Assembly: GCA_038093975.1 (NCBI GenBank)
Contig: JBBPTG010000009.1
Coordinates: 62,001-126,000, forward strand
DNA length: 64,000 bases
Source of the DNA: Chalciporus piperatus
Lineage: Eukaryota > Basidiomycota > Agaricomycetes > Boletales > Boletaceae
Direction of reading: 5' to 3'
How positions within the stretch are numbered: position 1 is the first letter of the stretch; each line of letters starts with the position of its first letter. Shown here piece after piece: positions 32,852-44,969 of the stretch. The notes beneath the pieces are model-generated. The model was given only the letters and a program-made list of their open reading frames with translations, was not told the DNA's origin and ran no database searches. A program made the position numbers and the translations under genes.

Positions 32852-35638
32852 ATGGATAAAACGAAATCCAAGTTAGCGGCGTTCTTTGGCGACGACGACG
32901 AAGAACCTTCCTTCCCAGTGCGATGGATAGGACCTATTTCTTTGATGTCAAGGCACTCACCAATTTGCTTCATATAACCAGCAAAGGCCATTGGATGATC
33001 AAAAACTGTCCCAATATGCTCAAGGGACCGCTCGCAAGTCTCGTCGAGAGAAGGAGAAGGAAGCTGCAGAGGCGAAGAAGAGGGAGGAGGAAGAGAGTGC
33101 GGTCAAGGCTTATGCCGATTTTATAGACGCGTTCGAGGGGGATGACGTTGGGAGGCGGGAGGCGGCGTCGACGTTTGTACGAGGCTCGGGGGAAGGGAAG
33201 GCGACGTATCAGCCGTCCATGGCTGAGGGTTCGTCGAGGGCGAGGGCGCTGCGAGAGGAAATGGAAGATGTGAGGGGTGTTCATTCGTATGATCAATTCT
33301 GTCCACTGATAGCTTTTCAGACGTCTCCTCCGAACAGTGTTCCGAAACCTAAGGGAAAGCGTGCTATGGATGCTTTCCTTGAGGAAATCAAGAGGTGTGT
33401 GTAGAAGCACCGTCACGCGGTCCCTTCTCCTGACCCCGTTATGCAGGGAACAGGCTATGCGAGAGGCCCGGTATTCTCGTTCTTGTAAGCTAAATTCACG
33501 ATATACCTTCGTTAACGCTCCTTACCATCGTCTATAGCTCACGGACGATCCGTGACTGCGCTGGCTGGTAAGTGATAGCGTGCCTTCCTGCAAGCTCGTT
33601 CTTAGCGTATCCCCATCAGCTTACGAAGGTCAGAGTGGAAGTAAGGATCGAGGAGACCCCGAGGTACGCAACATGACGAAGTCTGTTCGTCCGTTCCCCA
33701 TGCCGACCCCCGTTTTGCTAGACGTCAAACCTTTTCGTTGCCAACTTGCCCTCCAACGTCACTGAGCCATCTTTGGGTCAATTCTTTGCACGCCATGGTC
33801 CTGTCGGCTCTGTATGTTCCCACTTGTCGCTGATCCTTTTTCTTGAACTCAGGGAAATGTTTTCAGGTGAAAGTCATGTGGCCTCGTGGTGATGGCACCA
33901 GCGGTCCCGGTAGTGATATGACTGCGTCGAGGCGGAATAGAAATACTGGACTCAGTGGTTTCGTCTCATTCATGAAACGCAAAGATGCTGAGGCTGCGCT
34001 GAGAGAACTGGACGGATTTGATTGGGGAGGCTCCGTTTTGCGAGTTGGATGGAGCAAAGCCGTCCCTATGGCGGGCAAACCGTTGTATGGTGCGAGCGCT
34101 TCCCAGACCTCTTCTCTTTACGCCGACTTAAACGCTCCTCTGCAGTTGCGACTCGTCAATCCCGTTCGCGGTCTCGCTCCAGGGAACGACGTCATGACAA
34201 GGGAAGAAGCAGAAGTCGTTCGTATTCCCCGGGACGTCGTTCACGTTCACGTTCTGGAGGTCGTGGGCATCGAATTTCTATGCGTTCAAGAAGTCGTTCT
34301 TACAGCCCATCACCCTCGCGTCGAAGGCGCCGCTCGTACAGCCGCCCAAAACGATATGACAGTCGGAGTCCTCGCCGGCGATCACGAAGCTCTTCAAGGA
34401 GGCGTGAAGGTGACGATGAATCCGGTGTCACAGATGCTTTCATCCGCGCAGTAGCTGCGGAAGTGAAAGGTCATGGCCACAAGTACGAGGAAAACCTGAA
34501 AGAATGGGAACGGAGCAATCCGAAATATGCCTTCCTTACTGCACGAAAGGTGGGCCTTACAGTTGACGCTCGGTCCTACTTACGAATGTATTTCAGCATC
34601 ACCGACATGCCTTTTATCGAGGGCTGGTTGAGCGAGACGATATCGTGGAACCAGAGTTCGGTGATGATGTATGGAACTTGTTTCTTTGTGTGTTATCTTC
34701 ACTAACATACTTCGTCAGGGATACAACTCCGTTTATTCTACTGACTCCGGAGAGGAGTCAGAACGAGAACGTACAAAGAAGACGGTCCTTGGTAAACTCG
34801 CACGCAAGAGATTTGAGGCAATGTTGCGCGCTCTTTCCGGAAAACGAGGGGAACTTGCTCGATGCATGACATTCAGCCTCGAACATGCCGAGGCAGCTCG
34901 CGAGGTCAGTGTCATGCTCGGTGTCCGTAACGTGCCATTTCACTGACCCCTCTCCAGGTAACGGACATCATCATTTCCTCTCTGTTGGTCGACGGCACCC
35001 CGGTCCCGCGCAAGCTCGCGCGCCTTCACCTCATCTGTGATATACTCCACAATTCGGCCGCGCCAGTGCCCAGTGCATGGAAGTTCCGCCAGGAATTTCA
35101 GTCGCGGCTTGGCATCGTCTTTGATCACTTCGCTACCATTTACCATTCCTTCCCTGGTCGCATCACCGCCGAGACCTTCAAGAAGCAAATAACAGCCGTC
35201 GTTGACATTTGGGAAGACTGGATCGTATTCTCGCCCGAATTTACAGCCGAGCTTCGTACCCGACTGGACGGTATTGCGCACGCAGAGTTGACAGCAGGTC
35301 AAGAAGATGAGAACGGAGGCGCGACGTCAGAGACTCAGTCGGTGTACGCCTCTCGGTTCAAGGCAAAGTCTTTCCAACCGGCTCAGGAAGTTGCTCCTTG
35401 TGTTCCTGAGGCAGGGGGAGAGGACTTGGACGGTGCGCCTATTGAGGAGATGGATGTGGACGGTGTGCCCCTTGACCGAGGTGTAGATGGAGTCCCACTC
35501 GATGACGACATGGATGGCGCTCCCATTGACGATGATGTCGACGGTATTCCTATGGAGGCGGATGGCCCTGAGGCGGATGACGTTGATGTAGATGGTGAAC
35601 CTATGGCAGAGGATGATGTTGATGGAGAGCCAATATGA
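32852..35638 (+). CDS. SR140: SR140/U2SURP-like U2 snRNP-associated factor (RRM, SURP, CID)
   Basis: Splicing factor of about 731 residues tied to the U2 snRNP. Exons: 32852..32917, 32982..33269, 33321..33394, 33447..33484, 33538..33567, 33620..33663, 33722..33811, 33867..34089, 34146..34549, 34597..34668, 34719..34904, 34958..35638. Order of parts: KAYADFIDAFEGDD and FVRG; an RRM (TSNLFVANLPSNVTE, then VKVMWPR, GFVSFMKRKDAEAAL, GWSKAVP); an Arg/Ser-rich stretch; a SURP module (DAFIRAVAAEVKGHGHKYEE, then NPKYAFL); and a CID-like helical region (GELARCMTFSLEHAEAAREV, ARLHLICDILHNS, WEDWIVF). The tail is acidic and built from DVDGxP repeats, also seen in animal SR140. The first intron (32918..32981) is the least certain junction. 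Its end converges on ERO1. Confidence 0.9.
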
Positions 35639-35817
35639 TTTCAGAGTGTTCAGATCCTGTATATCTTGGTTTTTCTGTAGTTTTTCTAATCGAACAAACA
35701 CCCATGCATACTTGAACCGCAATCGCAAGGGAAAGCGATGTGCTCAGGAATCAAAAGCCCATTGTTATATCCATCAAATTCCTTGATACAAGTGTCCCTA
35801 GGATGAAGAATACATGA

Positions 35818-37988
35818 TCAAAGTTCCGTGTGTCGAGGAAGGACTGTCTTCGACAACCTCTGCCAGATCTCGGATAGTAATCCGAAAAACATTAGGGTAT
35901 GTCGTCTAGAACTATCCACTAATTCGACCAGCGATGTCTGGAACCTAGTCCAGATATTTTGTTGAAAAGCGGCTGACAGCGGGGGGGAAGGAGCACGAGT
36001 CGGTCGTGGCTAAGGAAAGACACCCGTCAACCGTTTATCCAATCCTGGGTGAGACGGACTCACATTTCCGGTGACGGCTCTCTCGGCTTCGTGGATCAAT
36101 CTTACAGAATCTTCCTCCCCTGTCTTTCTCCACATCTCCCGGAATTGTTCGACAGCATGCAGACTCTCACTGAAGCGATGAAGGGTGTTGATCAGTGCAA
36201 CGACCTCTGAACGCTGCAAGAGATTTTGATTCGCATGGTGACTGAAATACAGATTGAGTTCCACGACAGATCTAGACGATACATGAGATTGACGTACTCG
36301 AGGGCTTTTTCATCCATTTCGAAGAGAACTTTGAGAGCAGTGGCCAAACCAGTAGTCTGGACTTTGCCCCACAACCGACACTTGTCGCAACCGATACAGT
36401 CCATGATTCGGGACACGTTGCGGAAGTGTTGTTTGAATTCTTGTTTCAGGATCTACGACATGGTTTCAGTGACAAGACGACAGATCACCAAGATGGTTTG
36501 ACATACGTTGGCATTCGCTCCACGGAAGAGTACCCGTTCATCGAATTTGCCGACATGTTTCGCGATCTCCATCACTTGGTTGAGTTTCTCGAGTGTTCGA
36601 ACTTCGTCTCCCAGGTCGGGGGAGTGTAAATGTTCGTGTGGAATGAGGCTGTTCCCGGATAATGAACAGTAGTCATAGTCGGATAGGTAGGGTGCGATAC
36701 GGGAAACCGCACGGAGGAGTAAGACGGTATTGAAGTAGATATACTGAAGCCGCTCAGGGTGGGAGGCAACTCTGGTGACGAAACATTCAAGATTAGGGCC
36801 CTAAAGGGAGTCAGCAGAAGGACACAATTTCATTAAAGTTACTTACCCATTCACCTGTGGACTGATTAAGCCAATCTGAGCATATATGCGTTGATATCGA
36901 CGCGTGGAGGCCTGGACGAGGTTAGTATGAATGTGACATCATCCCGGACAGACCATGTACCGGATATGATCTTATAATATACTCTCTTCTCCAAACATTC
37001 CCCATCAGCATCTTCGCCGTCACCGGGTTCGCGTAGGACGTCAGTCAAGGTATCTGGAAGCGTAGCAGGCGCAGAGGATTGGCTTGCGAGAAGATTTAGT
37101 TCCGAGAGACCGAAGCAATTCTCTTCGTAGATCGCTCGCCAGACACGATGCGATGATTTTCCTGAATATCCCGTATATCGTTCGGGAACCAGTGTTAGGT
37201 CCACGTAATCGCCCTCTACATGGAATGAGGATTGTTATTAGAGTATGGAGTGAAGCGAATCGGCTGCGACTAACCTGTCATATCATCAAGGAAACAAAAG
37301 TCGGAATCACGATAATAGCAACCTGGTAGCTGAATCCGCTACGAAAAGTCACGTTAGTATGAGGAGGAACTTGCAGTATCCATGCTTACCTTATCCTCAG
37401 GAGGTAGGTCTATTTTACTCAAAGCCGCTGCCCTCCACTTTTCGGGTATTTCGCTCTGTGATGGGGTGAGTTGTGGAACCCGATCAAGAAACATGTAAAT
37501 ACCTCATCCACAGTAGTGATTCCACACTCGCGATTCATGCAAAAGCCATTCTCCTGCCAGAAAGGACATTCTCGGTAGAGGTCAACCTAGTAGCGAGGAA
37601 GGTTGTTGAGAAATAATCTTGCTCTAAGGTGGACAGACATCATACCTGGAAATACCTGAAGAATGGGGTCTCAACCAAGGCGTGAAGATTGGAATACAGC
37701 TCCTCGTTCACGCTCTCGATGGTCTCGTAGTCGCACATCGTCGTTTCGATGGGACCGGTCGTCTAATAGCATGATTAGTTGTCTAGCAGTTGAATGACAC
37801 GTTAATTGAGGACAACATACCTCGCGCTGACAAAGTGGTTCACCACGGATAGGCTCGTGCTCCAAGACATTCTTGACTTGATCTCTGCGAACGAGCGCGT
37901 CACCCAGAAACGAGTTTCCGTAAACTGCTGTTCCAATTGCGAGGGCGAATGCGAGTGCAAGACAAGCCCTACGGCAGGCTCGCTCCAT
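35818..37988 (-). CDS. ERO1: ER oxidoreductin 1 (Ero1)
   Basis: FAD-dependent thiol oxidase of the ER lumen that re-oxidises protein disulfide isomerase; 545 residues. Exons (high to low): 37988..37821, 37762..37646, 37586..37503, 37455..37390, 37338..37275, 37215..36961, 36911..36847, 36800..36507, 36452..36298, 36241..36064, 36009..35818. The signal peptide is [19 protein letters not shown]. Landmarks are the shuttle-cysteine region ([19 protein letters not shown]), [65 protein letters not shown] and the active-site C390-x2-C393-x2-C396 in [15 protein letters not shown]. The last intron (36010..36063) removes an early stop and adds a hydrophobic-basic tail with [22 protein letters not shown] element lies about 100 bases upstream. 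Confidence 0.93.
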
Positions 37989-38392
37989 CTGTCTAATGTG
38001 CAAGGTCGTTGTATCAGTACTAGTCTTTTAGTTTGACAGATATCACTGACACGTATTACCCTTGGTCATGTGACTCACAAAATCAATACACGTGACTCTT
38101 CTGCTCCCGCGTATGCAGGTCCGAAATTCCGAACCGATGGCGAGCGGCGAGCACACACGGAGTGATATCGGAGAAAAATATGATTGGACGTGGTACAGAT
38201 TTCTGGGTTATCTTTCATCTCACCGCGGACTGCCGGACATAACTCATCCGTCACGAGAGAGCATCATATGTGACACCGCCGTCCCGGTCCGTATCTCCTT
38301 AAGTTCTCAAGGTATAGATAATCGATGCTGTACTCGTGTCTAAACACCTTGAAACTCTCAAAGCAATACTACGTATCCACGAAGTCAAAGCC
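37989..38392. promoter_or_regulatory. Divergent promoter region of ERO1 and the aldo-keto reductase
   Basis: 404 bases between two divergent starts. A palindromic CACGTG lies at 38089..38094. Such elements bind bHLH or bZIP factors; a link to redox or ER stress is only inferred from the flanking genes. No TATA box is obvious. Confidence 0.4.
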
Positions 38393-39829
38393 ATGGCAGC
38401 ACCAGTCCCGATTATCACGTTGAACAATGGCGTTAGGATGCCCGTCATCGGTGTGCACAGCGTACCCCCCTTTGATTCACATTAAATCTCGCGCCCTCAG
38501 GTCTTGGGTGTTGGGGAGGACTTACCTTGGAAACGAGGGCCGCCTCCAAGAACTGGATCCTGACCGCGCTCAAGGTGCGCCGACTCCCTGCCTCAGAATG
38601 CAAGCTATTGACCTTCCTTCTTAGTCCGGATACAGGCACCTGGATACCGCTCTCGGATATGGTATCTTTCATTCCGTTCATGTTGTCGCTGAGAGACTGA
38701 CGTATGACAAGGAACTGAGGGTTCTGTGGGTGCTGCAATCCGCGAATCCGGTGTTCCGCGTGAGGAAATATTCGTGACCACAAAGCTTCCGTATGTGAGG
38801 TCTCCTGACATCCCTTTAACTAACTCATCGGTTCTACAAACACAGCTTGCACCACCCAGGGAAGGTACAAGAGTCGATCAACGAAAGTTTGGCGAATGCC
38901 GGCTTAGATTACTATGATCTCGTCAGTCGCAATCCTCTGTCGTTGTGTAATTTTTCGCTCACGAGACGAATCACAGTGGTTGATGCATTGGCCCCAGACA
39001 ATTGGTCGTGGACGTGAGCGAATAGATGTCTAATCTCCACCCTCGTGAGGCTGACATCGCAACACCGTCAGCAAATGGTGAGGGACTGACGAACGAAGAC
39101 GGCTCACCGAAGGCTGCTCTGAATCCAACATTCAACGAAACTTGGGCAGAGATGGAGAAAGTCTTGGAAAGCAAAAAAGTCAGATCCATTGGGATCAGCA
39201 ACTTCTCGGTCAAGAAGTTAGTTCTTCATCGACTGGCGAATTCGCGTCGCTGATATCCCTCTAGCATCGAGCAACTCTTGAAAACGGCAAAGGTTATTCC
39301 TGCAATTAACCAAGTGGAGTGAGTGTGACACGCAATATATCAAGGGCCTGCTTTATTTCTTCCATTAGGTTGCACCCCTACCTTTCTCAGCCCGACTTGT
39401 TGGCGTACTGCAAGAGCAAAGGGATTTACCTCACTGCTTACACTCCTACCGGTGAGTTTCACCTCAAGAAAAGGAGTTACAAACTCACGGAAAAACAGGG
39501 TATGCCACAGTCCGCGGGGACCCTGCTATCATCGAGATTGCTGCAAAATACAATACGACGCCTGCTCAAGTGATCTTGGCATGGCATGTGGCTAGAGGCT
39601 GCACTGCAGTTCCCAAGAGTGAGGATGTGCAAAGACAGAAGGACAACCTCAAGGTGAGGATTATTGAGTAAATCAGGACAAAACGTCATTGACCACGATG
39701 CAGTTGATCACCCTCTCTCATGAGGACTTCCTGCGAGTGAGTGCCCTGAACAGGGGCCAGAGATTGTGCAACAAGGCCGATGCGCAAGGAAGGGTGGAAG
39801 GTTGGAGCGTGGAGGAGATGGGCTGGTAA
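38393..39829 (+). CDS. Aldo-keto reductase (NADPH-dependent)
   Basis: AKR-superfamily carbonyl reductase of 307 residues, cytosolic. Exons: 38393..38450, 38501..38574, 38625..38661, 38712..38790, 38846..38921, 38977..39013, 39072..39216, 39265..39318, 39369..39451, 39499..39653, 39704..39829. The start is ITLNNGVRMPVIGLGCWGGL. The catalytic tetrad is complete: Asp and Tyr in YRHLDTALGYG, Lys in VTTKLP, His in LMHWPQT. Further hallmarks are KVLESKKVRSIGISNF, INQVELHPYLSQPDLLAYC and, for cofactor, ARGCTAVPKSEDVQRQKDN. The end is GWSVEEMGW. The intron at 39014 is needed to avoid a frame break; it starts GTGAGC and ends CGTCAG. The substrate (sugar, aldehyde, keto ester) cannot be specified. Confidence 0.9.
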
Positions 39830-40136
39830 ACATTGCTACTTCACGAAGAACGAGAAATGTTTGTATGTCTATTCGATGTGTATGCTAGTGACTGCCAGTG
39901 TAGGACATGAGGCTGTTTTGATGTCGGTGATGCCAGTCAAATGCAGTGATGGTTCGCACGTCTTACGCGAGGGTATGTTATCTGGGAAAGACACGTCTAC
40001 ACTTTTCCAAACCCATTCTTCATCATCTACTTTTTTTTTTCGGTTATTGCGCTGAGTCCCGCTCGTCGTTGGGCTCAACGTTCAGGTATTTTCCGTCAAA
40101 GGTTCTGTATTTTGGACACCCGTAAATCTCAGAAAC
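39830..40136. other. Spacer between the aldo-keto reductase and SCP160
   Basis: 307 bases with the 3' region of the reductase and the upstream region of SCP160. A T-run of about ten bases lies near 40031, about 100 bases upstream of the SCP160 ATG. Nothing else stands out. Confidence 0.4.
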
Positions 40137-43100
40137 ATGGACACGTCGGCGACTCTTCAAACTGGCACAATGGGCGCGGCTGAGTATCAGGTGTGTATAC
40201 TCTTCTGATCGTGTATCCACAGATTCTGAGGGTACTTGTTTCACGTATGTTTAGAAGAAGCACGGGCTCGAAGGTGCTCCGGACCCATTCCCAGCTCATC
40301 GCGAAGACGAGACTCCAGCCAAGCGATCCACCGCCAACAATGTTGTGGACCCCAACGATCAGACCGCTTTCCCATCTCTAGCACCCTCTGCCGTCCCCGC
40401 GGCCCAGCCCGTCAAGTCGGCCTGGGGTACCAGCTCTGGTCCTCGCATCAAGCCAACTGTCAGGTCTCAGCCCATGGCCTCGGACTCCTTCACCTTGTCC
40501 GCCATCGAGCTTCCGGTGAACAGGGATGGCAAATCTGCGTCGCTTGGTGAAATCATGAAACAGGTCATGTCGAAATTTAAGGTCAAGATCGAGGCATCTG
40601 GCAACCAGAGGACGCGTCAAACGACTTTCCAGATGAAGTCAGAGTCTCAGAAGGAGCTCGACAAGGCCAAGCGCAGCTTGCAGGGCCTTTTAAGCCCTAT
40701 GGTATGTTGTCGTGTAGCACATTGAGGATATTTTTTCTGATGGTAGTCTAGGTCACTCTCACTCTGCCTGCCCCGCTTTCTACTATTCCGCTCATCATTG
40801 GGACCAAGGGTGACTAATACTTGATCGAATTGGATGCCTGAGACGCTGATGTGTCTTTGCAGGTGCTACTCTGAAGCTGGTTCGTGAACAAACTGGAGTA
40901 AAAGTGGACATCCCTCGAAGGGAGAGTATTGTTCCTAATGGTCACGCCAATGAATCAGCCAATGGAACTGCTACCCCCACTTCCGATGATGAAGTCATGG
41001 TTCCCATCACGATCACTGGTCCTCAACCCCTCGCGTACGAAGCTCAGGCCATGTTGAACGAGATCATCTCCGTGCGGACATCCAGGTCCACCCAGCGTGT
41101 CAAGGACATCCCGGCTCACATCCTTCCCTTCGTCACCCCCCGCCGCGCGCTCTTCATTGAGGCAGCGCAAAGTGATGACATCAACTTGACTTTGAAGATT
41201 GCCGAACGCGAGATCACTGTCAGTGGAGAACGTGAGGCCGTCGCCCGTGTTGTCGAGTCGATTCGGGTGACCATCGAAACGTTTCGGACTTTGCTCATTT
41301 GTGTCAAGATCTCTTTGCCCAAGCGTCAACACCGTCTTCTCGTTGGTAAAGCCCTGGCTGAGATCATGACGAAGAGCAGGTGCTCTGTCATCCCCCCAGA
41401 GGCTGACCAACCAGGTGAAGAAGTCTCGGTTTATGGCAAGCAAGAGGATATATCAGTTGGTCTTGGTGCTGTCATGGAGGTGGCCAACTCGCAGTACATC
41501 CACGAGTTTCCTCTCCCGGGTCCTATTGCAGTTTCGCGTCAGCTGTTGGCATACATGACGCGCATCGATTTTCCTAAGACTCTCAGCACTGCTCATCCCG
41601 ATGTTTCCGTTTTCACACCCTCTTCAACGGCGATCGCTGAATCTTCGGTCCTCAATATCGATATCGTAGGAGAGAAGCCTCGGGTGGATGCTGTCGTCAG
41701 GCAGGTTTCGGAACTTCTTGGTAAACTCATTGGCGCAACAAGAGAGATTTCCATCGATTGGCTAACCCACCATGTCATCATGGGGAAGCACGCGAAAAAG
41801 TAAATCTCTATTTGGATTCATGTAGCATTCCTCTCACGCCGCCTTTAGGTTGGAGCAGTTCCAAGAGGCTCATAACATTCAGGTCTTCTTCCCTTCCGAG
41901 TCTGCCGAGCAGTCTTCGGTTCTCTTGGTTTACGATCCTTTCTCCCCCTCCGCTTCTCCCTCACCCGTCGAGAAGGAGAAACACCTTGATGAGGTCGCCA
42001 CGGAATTACTCAAGTGGGCCAAGGAAGCTGCTGATGTCAAGAGCGAGACGATCTCCGTTGAGAAACGTTGGCATGAGGCAGTGCTCGGAAAGGGTGACAC
42101 CACTCTAGATGCGTAAGTGATAAACCACTGCTTATAAGACATCACATCGCCGACCCCTTCCCTCTCCTAGTATCATCGGCGAAGACAAGGCTCTGTTAAT
42201 CAAGTTCGGCGCCGAGGCTGGCGATGCTACAACTGAAGATGTCATCTTGATTCGTGGGATTCGCGCAGACGTCGACCGCGCTGTCAAGGCAATTCTCCAG
42301 GTTGTCGAACAGGCTAAGAAGGACCTCATTGACAACAGCTACGTAAGCCCATCCATTGGTCTTGATGGGCATCCATTTGACATGTATGCACGGATCTAGT
42401 TTACGGAATTTGAGATCGACAGGGAATATGTCGGTCGTGTTGTCGGTTCTCAGGGAGCTGGTATCAACCGACTCCGTGACCAGCTCGGCGTCAGAATTGA
42501 TGTTTCTGATGAGGTCGAGGACAAGGACAAGGAAAAGGACAGCGGAAAGAAGAAGAAGGCCGTTCAACAAAAGTCCAAAATCAAGGTTGGTCCTCTTGTC
42601 ATAGACAAGCTACAAGATGAGGCTAACTCGGTCTTAGATTACAGGACGCCAGGAGAACGCCGAAGAAGCTAAGAAGCGCGTCTTGGCTCAGGTCGATAGA
42701 ATGGTCAGTTCCTCGTGACCGTCGGGATGTAAGACAAACCAATTAACGTGCAATGCAGGCGGACGAGACGTCTGAGACTCTCAAAATTCCCAACCAATAC
42801 CACGCCTCCCTCATTGGCCAGAACGGCAAATATGTCATCCGTCTTGAGGAGAAATACGGGGTCAAGATCACTTTCCCCCGTGGATCCTCCGAAAACGGCG
42901 AGAACAGAACCCGTGAACCCCTCAAGCCTGACGAAGTCCTCGTCAAGGGTGGGAAAAAGGGTGTGGCTAGTGCCAAATCGGAACTGATCGAGGCCCTCGA
43001 CTTTGAAAAGGAGAACAACAACGTTCTCAACTTCACCGTCCCAACTCGCGCTGTTGCACGTATCCTCGGCAAGGGTGGTGCGAGCATCAACGAGATCAAG

Positions 43101-44485
43101 GATGACACGGGTGCTCAGATTGACGTCGAGAAGGCTACAGATGGTGATGCTGCTGTGACTAACATCACCGTCCGCGGAACGAAGGAAGCCATCAACGCTG
43201 CCAAAACCGCTATTTTGGCTATTTCTGACCAGATTGGCGAGGAAACGACGGTGTCGCTTGTCATTGAGACGAAGTACCACAGAACCATTATTGGTGCTGG
43301 TGGCCAGGGATTGAAAGACCTGATCGTTCGTTGTGGTGGCCCTTCCGATTCCAGGCTTCAAGCAGGGCTTGTTCGATTGTGAGTATCTCCAACGGTGTGC
43401 ACTTCCCGGCTGACCGCTGTATTAGCCCACGCCAGGGTGAACTTACCGACGAAGTTCGTCTTCGGGGAGAGCCTGCTCTTGTCAACAAGATTAAGGCGGA
43501 ACTCGAGAAGACAGTTGCTACTTTGAGGGACAGGGTGGTGTTGGTCGTCGAGCTCCCAGCGGCCCAGCATCGTAACCTGATTGGCCGTGGCGGACAGCAC
43601 TTGATCGACCTGCAAACACGCACTGGTGTTCAAGTGCAGTTCCCTGGTTCTCGATCGTACAACCAGGTCGGAGAAGCTGCTAATGCGAGCGAGGTCAAGG
43701 ATGCGGATCCTGCTGACATCGTGAAAGTGTCCGGATCTCGCTCTGCTTGTGAAACTGCGATTGCAGAACTCAAGGTATGTCACTCTAACAACATGATTCC
43801 ACCATGACCACTAATTTTCTCGTCCAGTCTCGCATCCGGGAAGCTCCTGCCCCTGTGGAAATGCTCACTGCCACTGTATCCGTACCCTTGAAATACCACC
43901 ATGCAATCTCCCAGCAGGGCGGCTTCTTCCGCAACCTCCGCTCGTACGGTGTGCAAGTTGACCAATCTGCTCACCCCCAAAAATCTGCGGTTCCCGCCCA
44001 CCCTCCTCAGAGTGGTGGGTCTGATGCCAGGATTGACGATGCAGAAGAGGAGACACCAGACGCAGATTGGCAGATTGTTCCCAACTACCAGGATGCAGAG
44101 GAGGGTGACTCGGAGTGGACGTTGAGGGCAAAGGATGCTGCCAGCCTGGAGCGTGCTCAGGGCGACATCAAGGTCGCCACCGAGCAAGCTGAGGCGATGA
44201 CTCACGTCGGTTTCTTGACCCTCGCCGATCGCTCTGCTTTCCCCAGGATCGTTGGAACGAAGGGCTCCAACGTGGCCCGCCTCCGTGCTGAGACTGGTGC
44301 CGATATCACTGTCAGCAGGGAGAACAACACTATCGTTATCATTGGTACGTTTTTTTTTCTTGAGGGTTTCCTTGTCCCGAATTGTGAGATTGATGCTGGT
44401 TGCAGGTTCTGAATCCGCTGTGGAAGACGCCAAGCAGGCAATTCTTAGCCAGGTTGCTTCTCCACCTCGTTCTGGTCGTCGCTAA
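40137..44485 (+). CDS. SCP160: Scp160/vigilin multi-KH RNA-binding protein
   Basis: Polysome- and ER-associated RNA-binding protein of about 1249 residues made of serial KH domains. Exons: 40137..40190, 40255..40701, 40752..40809, 40863..41799, 41849..42112, 42171..42342, 42400..42585, 42638..42703, 42759..43378, 43426..43774, 43828..44344, 44406..44485. Intact GXXG loops include IIGTKG, VVGSQG, LIGQNG, ILGKGG, IIGAGG, LIGRGG and IVGTKG. Other KH folds have degenerate loops (LVGKALAE, ISQQGG), as in yeast Scp160, and probably do not bind RNA directly. The N-terminus has FPSL...AWG-type linear motifs and a disordered stretch. A Lys-rich linker lies near DKDKEKDSGKKKKAVQQK. The gene is strongly codon-biased toward C-ending codons compared with its neighbours, which fits high expression. 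Confidence 0.93.
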
Positions 44486-44969
44486 GACATTGGATCATTG
44501 GGTTAAAAATCTGCATGCTATATATCCTCTACATACTACTTATCTGGAATGGATTTGCACATCAAGCCGGAACAAATCAGATGCGGGAGGTGTACTATTG
44601 AACATGGACAATGATGGTTCAAATGCAAGTAGCCGATGGATATGACTGCGAGAGTACATCCGGACAGCCAACGTCGCAACGCAAACGCCAAGTATCATCC
44701 GGCGCCCCCTGGAAAAGGTACTGCCCGCACGGACTCGGAAGCTGCGTCTGCCAATGTCATACTGCAGTGGTCCCTGGTAAACTCACGATTCGAAGTATTT
44801 CGCCACCAAACATTCTTTTCTTTTGTTCAGTCTGATTAAGATGCTGTTCAAGTTGTGCCTGCCTGTCCTGATTTGTTTGGTCGTTGGTACTCGAGCTTGA
44901 TCAAGTACATGAGGGTGAACGTTGTGGTAGTACTGACGTCGACCGCACACCGCCGAGCATCAATGCATT
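44486..44969. other. Spacer between SCP160 and SNAPC3
   Basis: 484 bases containing the 3' region of SCP160 and the promoter side of SNAPC3. Short open frames only; no motif recognised. Confidence 0.45.

Noticed and set aside
34022..34705. Separate Arg/Ser-rich protein gene
   Set aside because: This frame is exon 9 of the SR140 gene after splicing at 34089/34146; it continues into the SURP and CID regions and is not independent.
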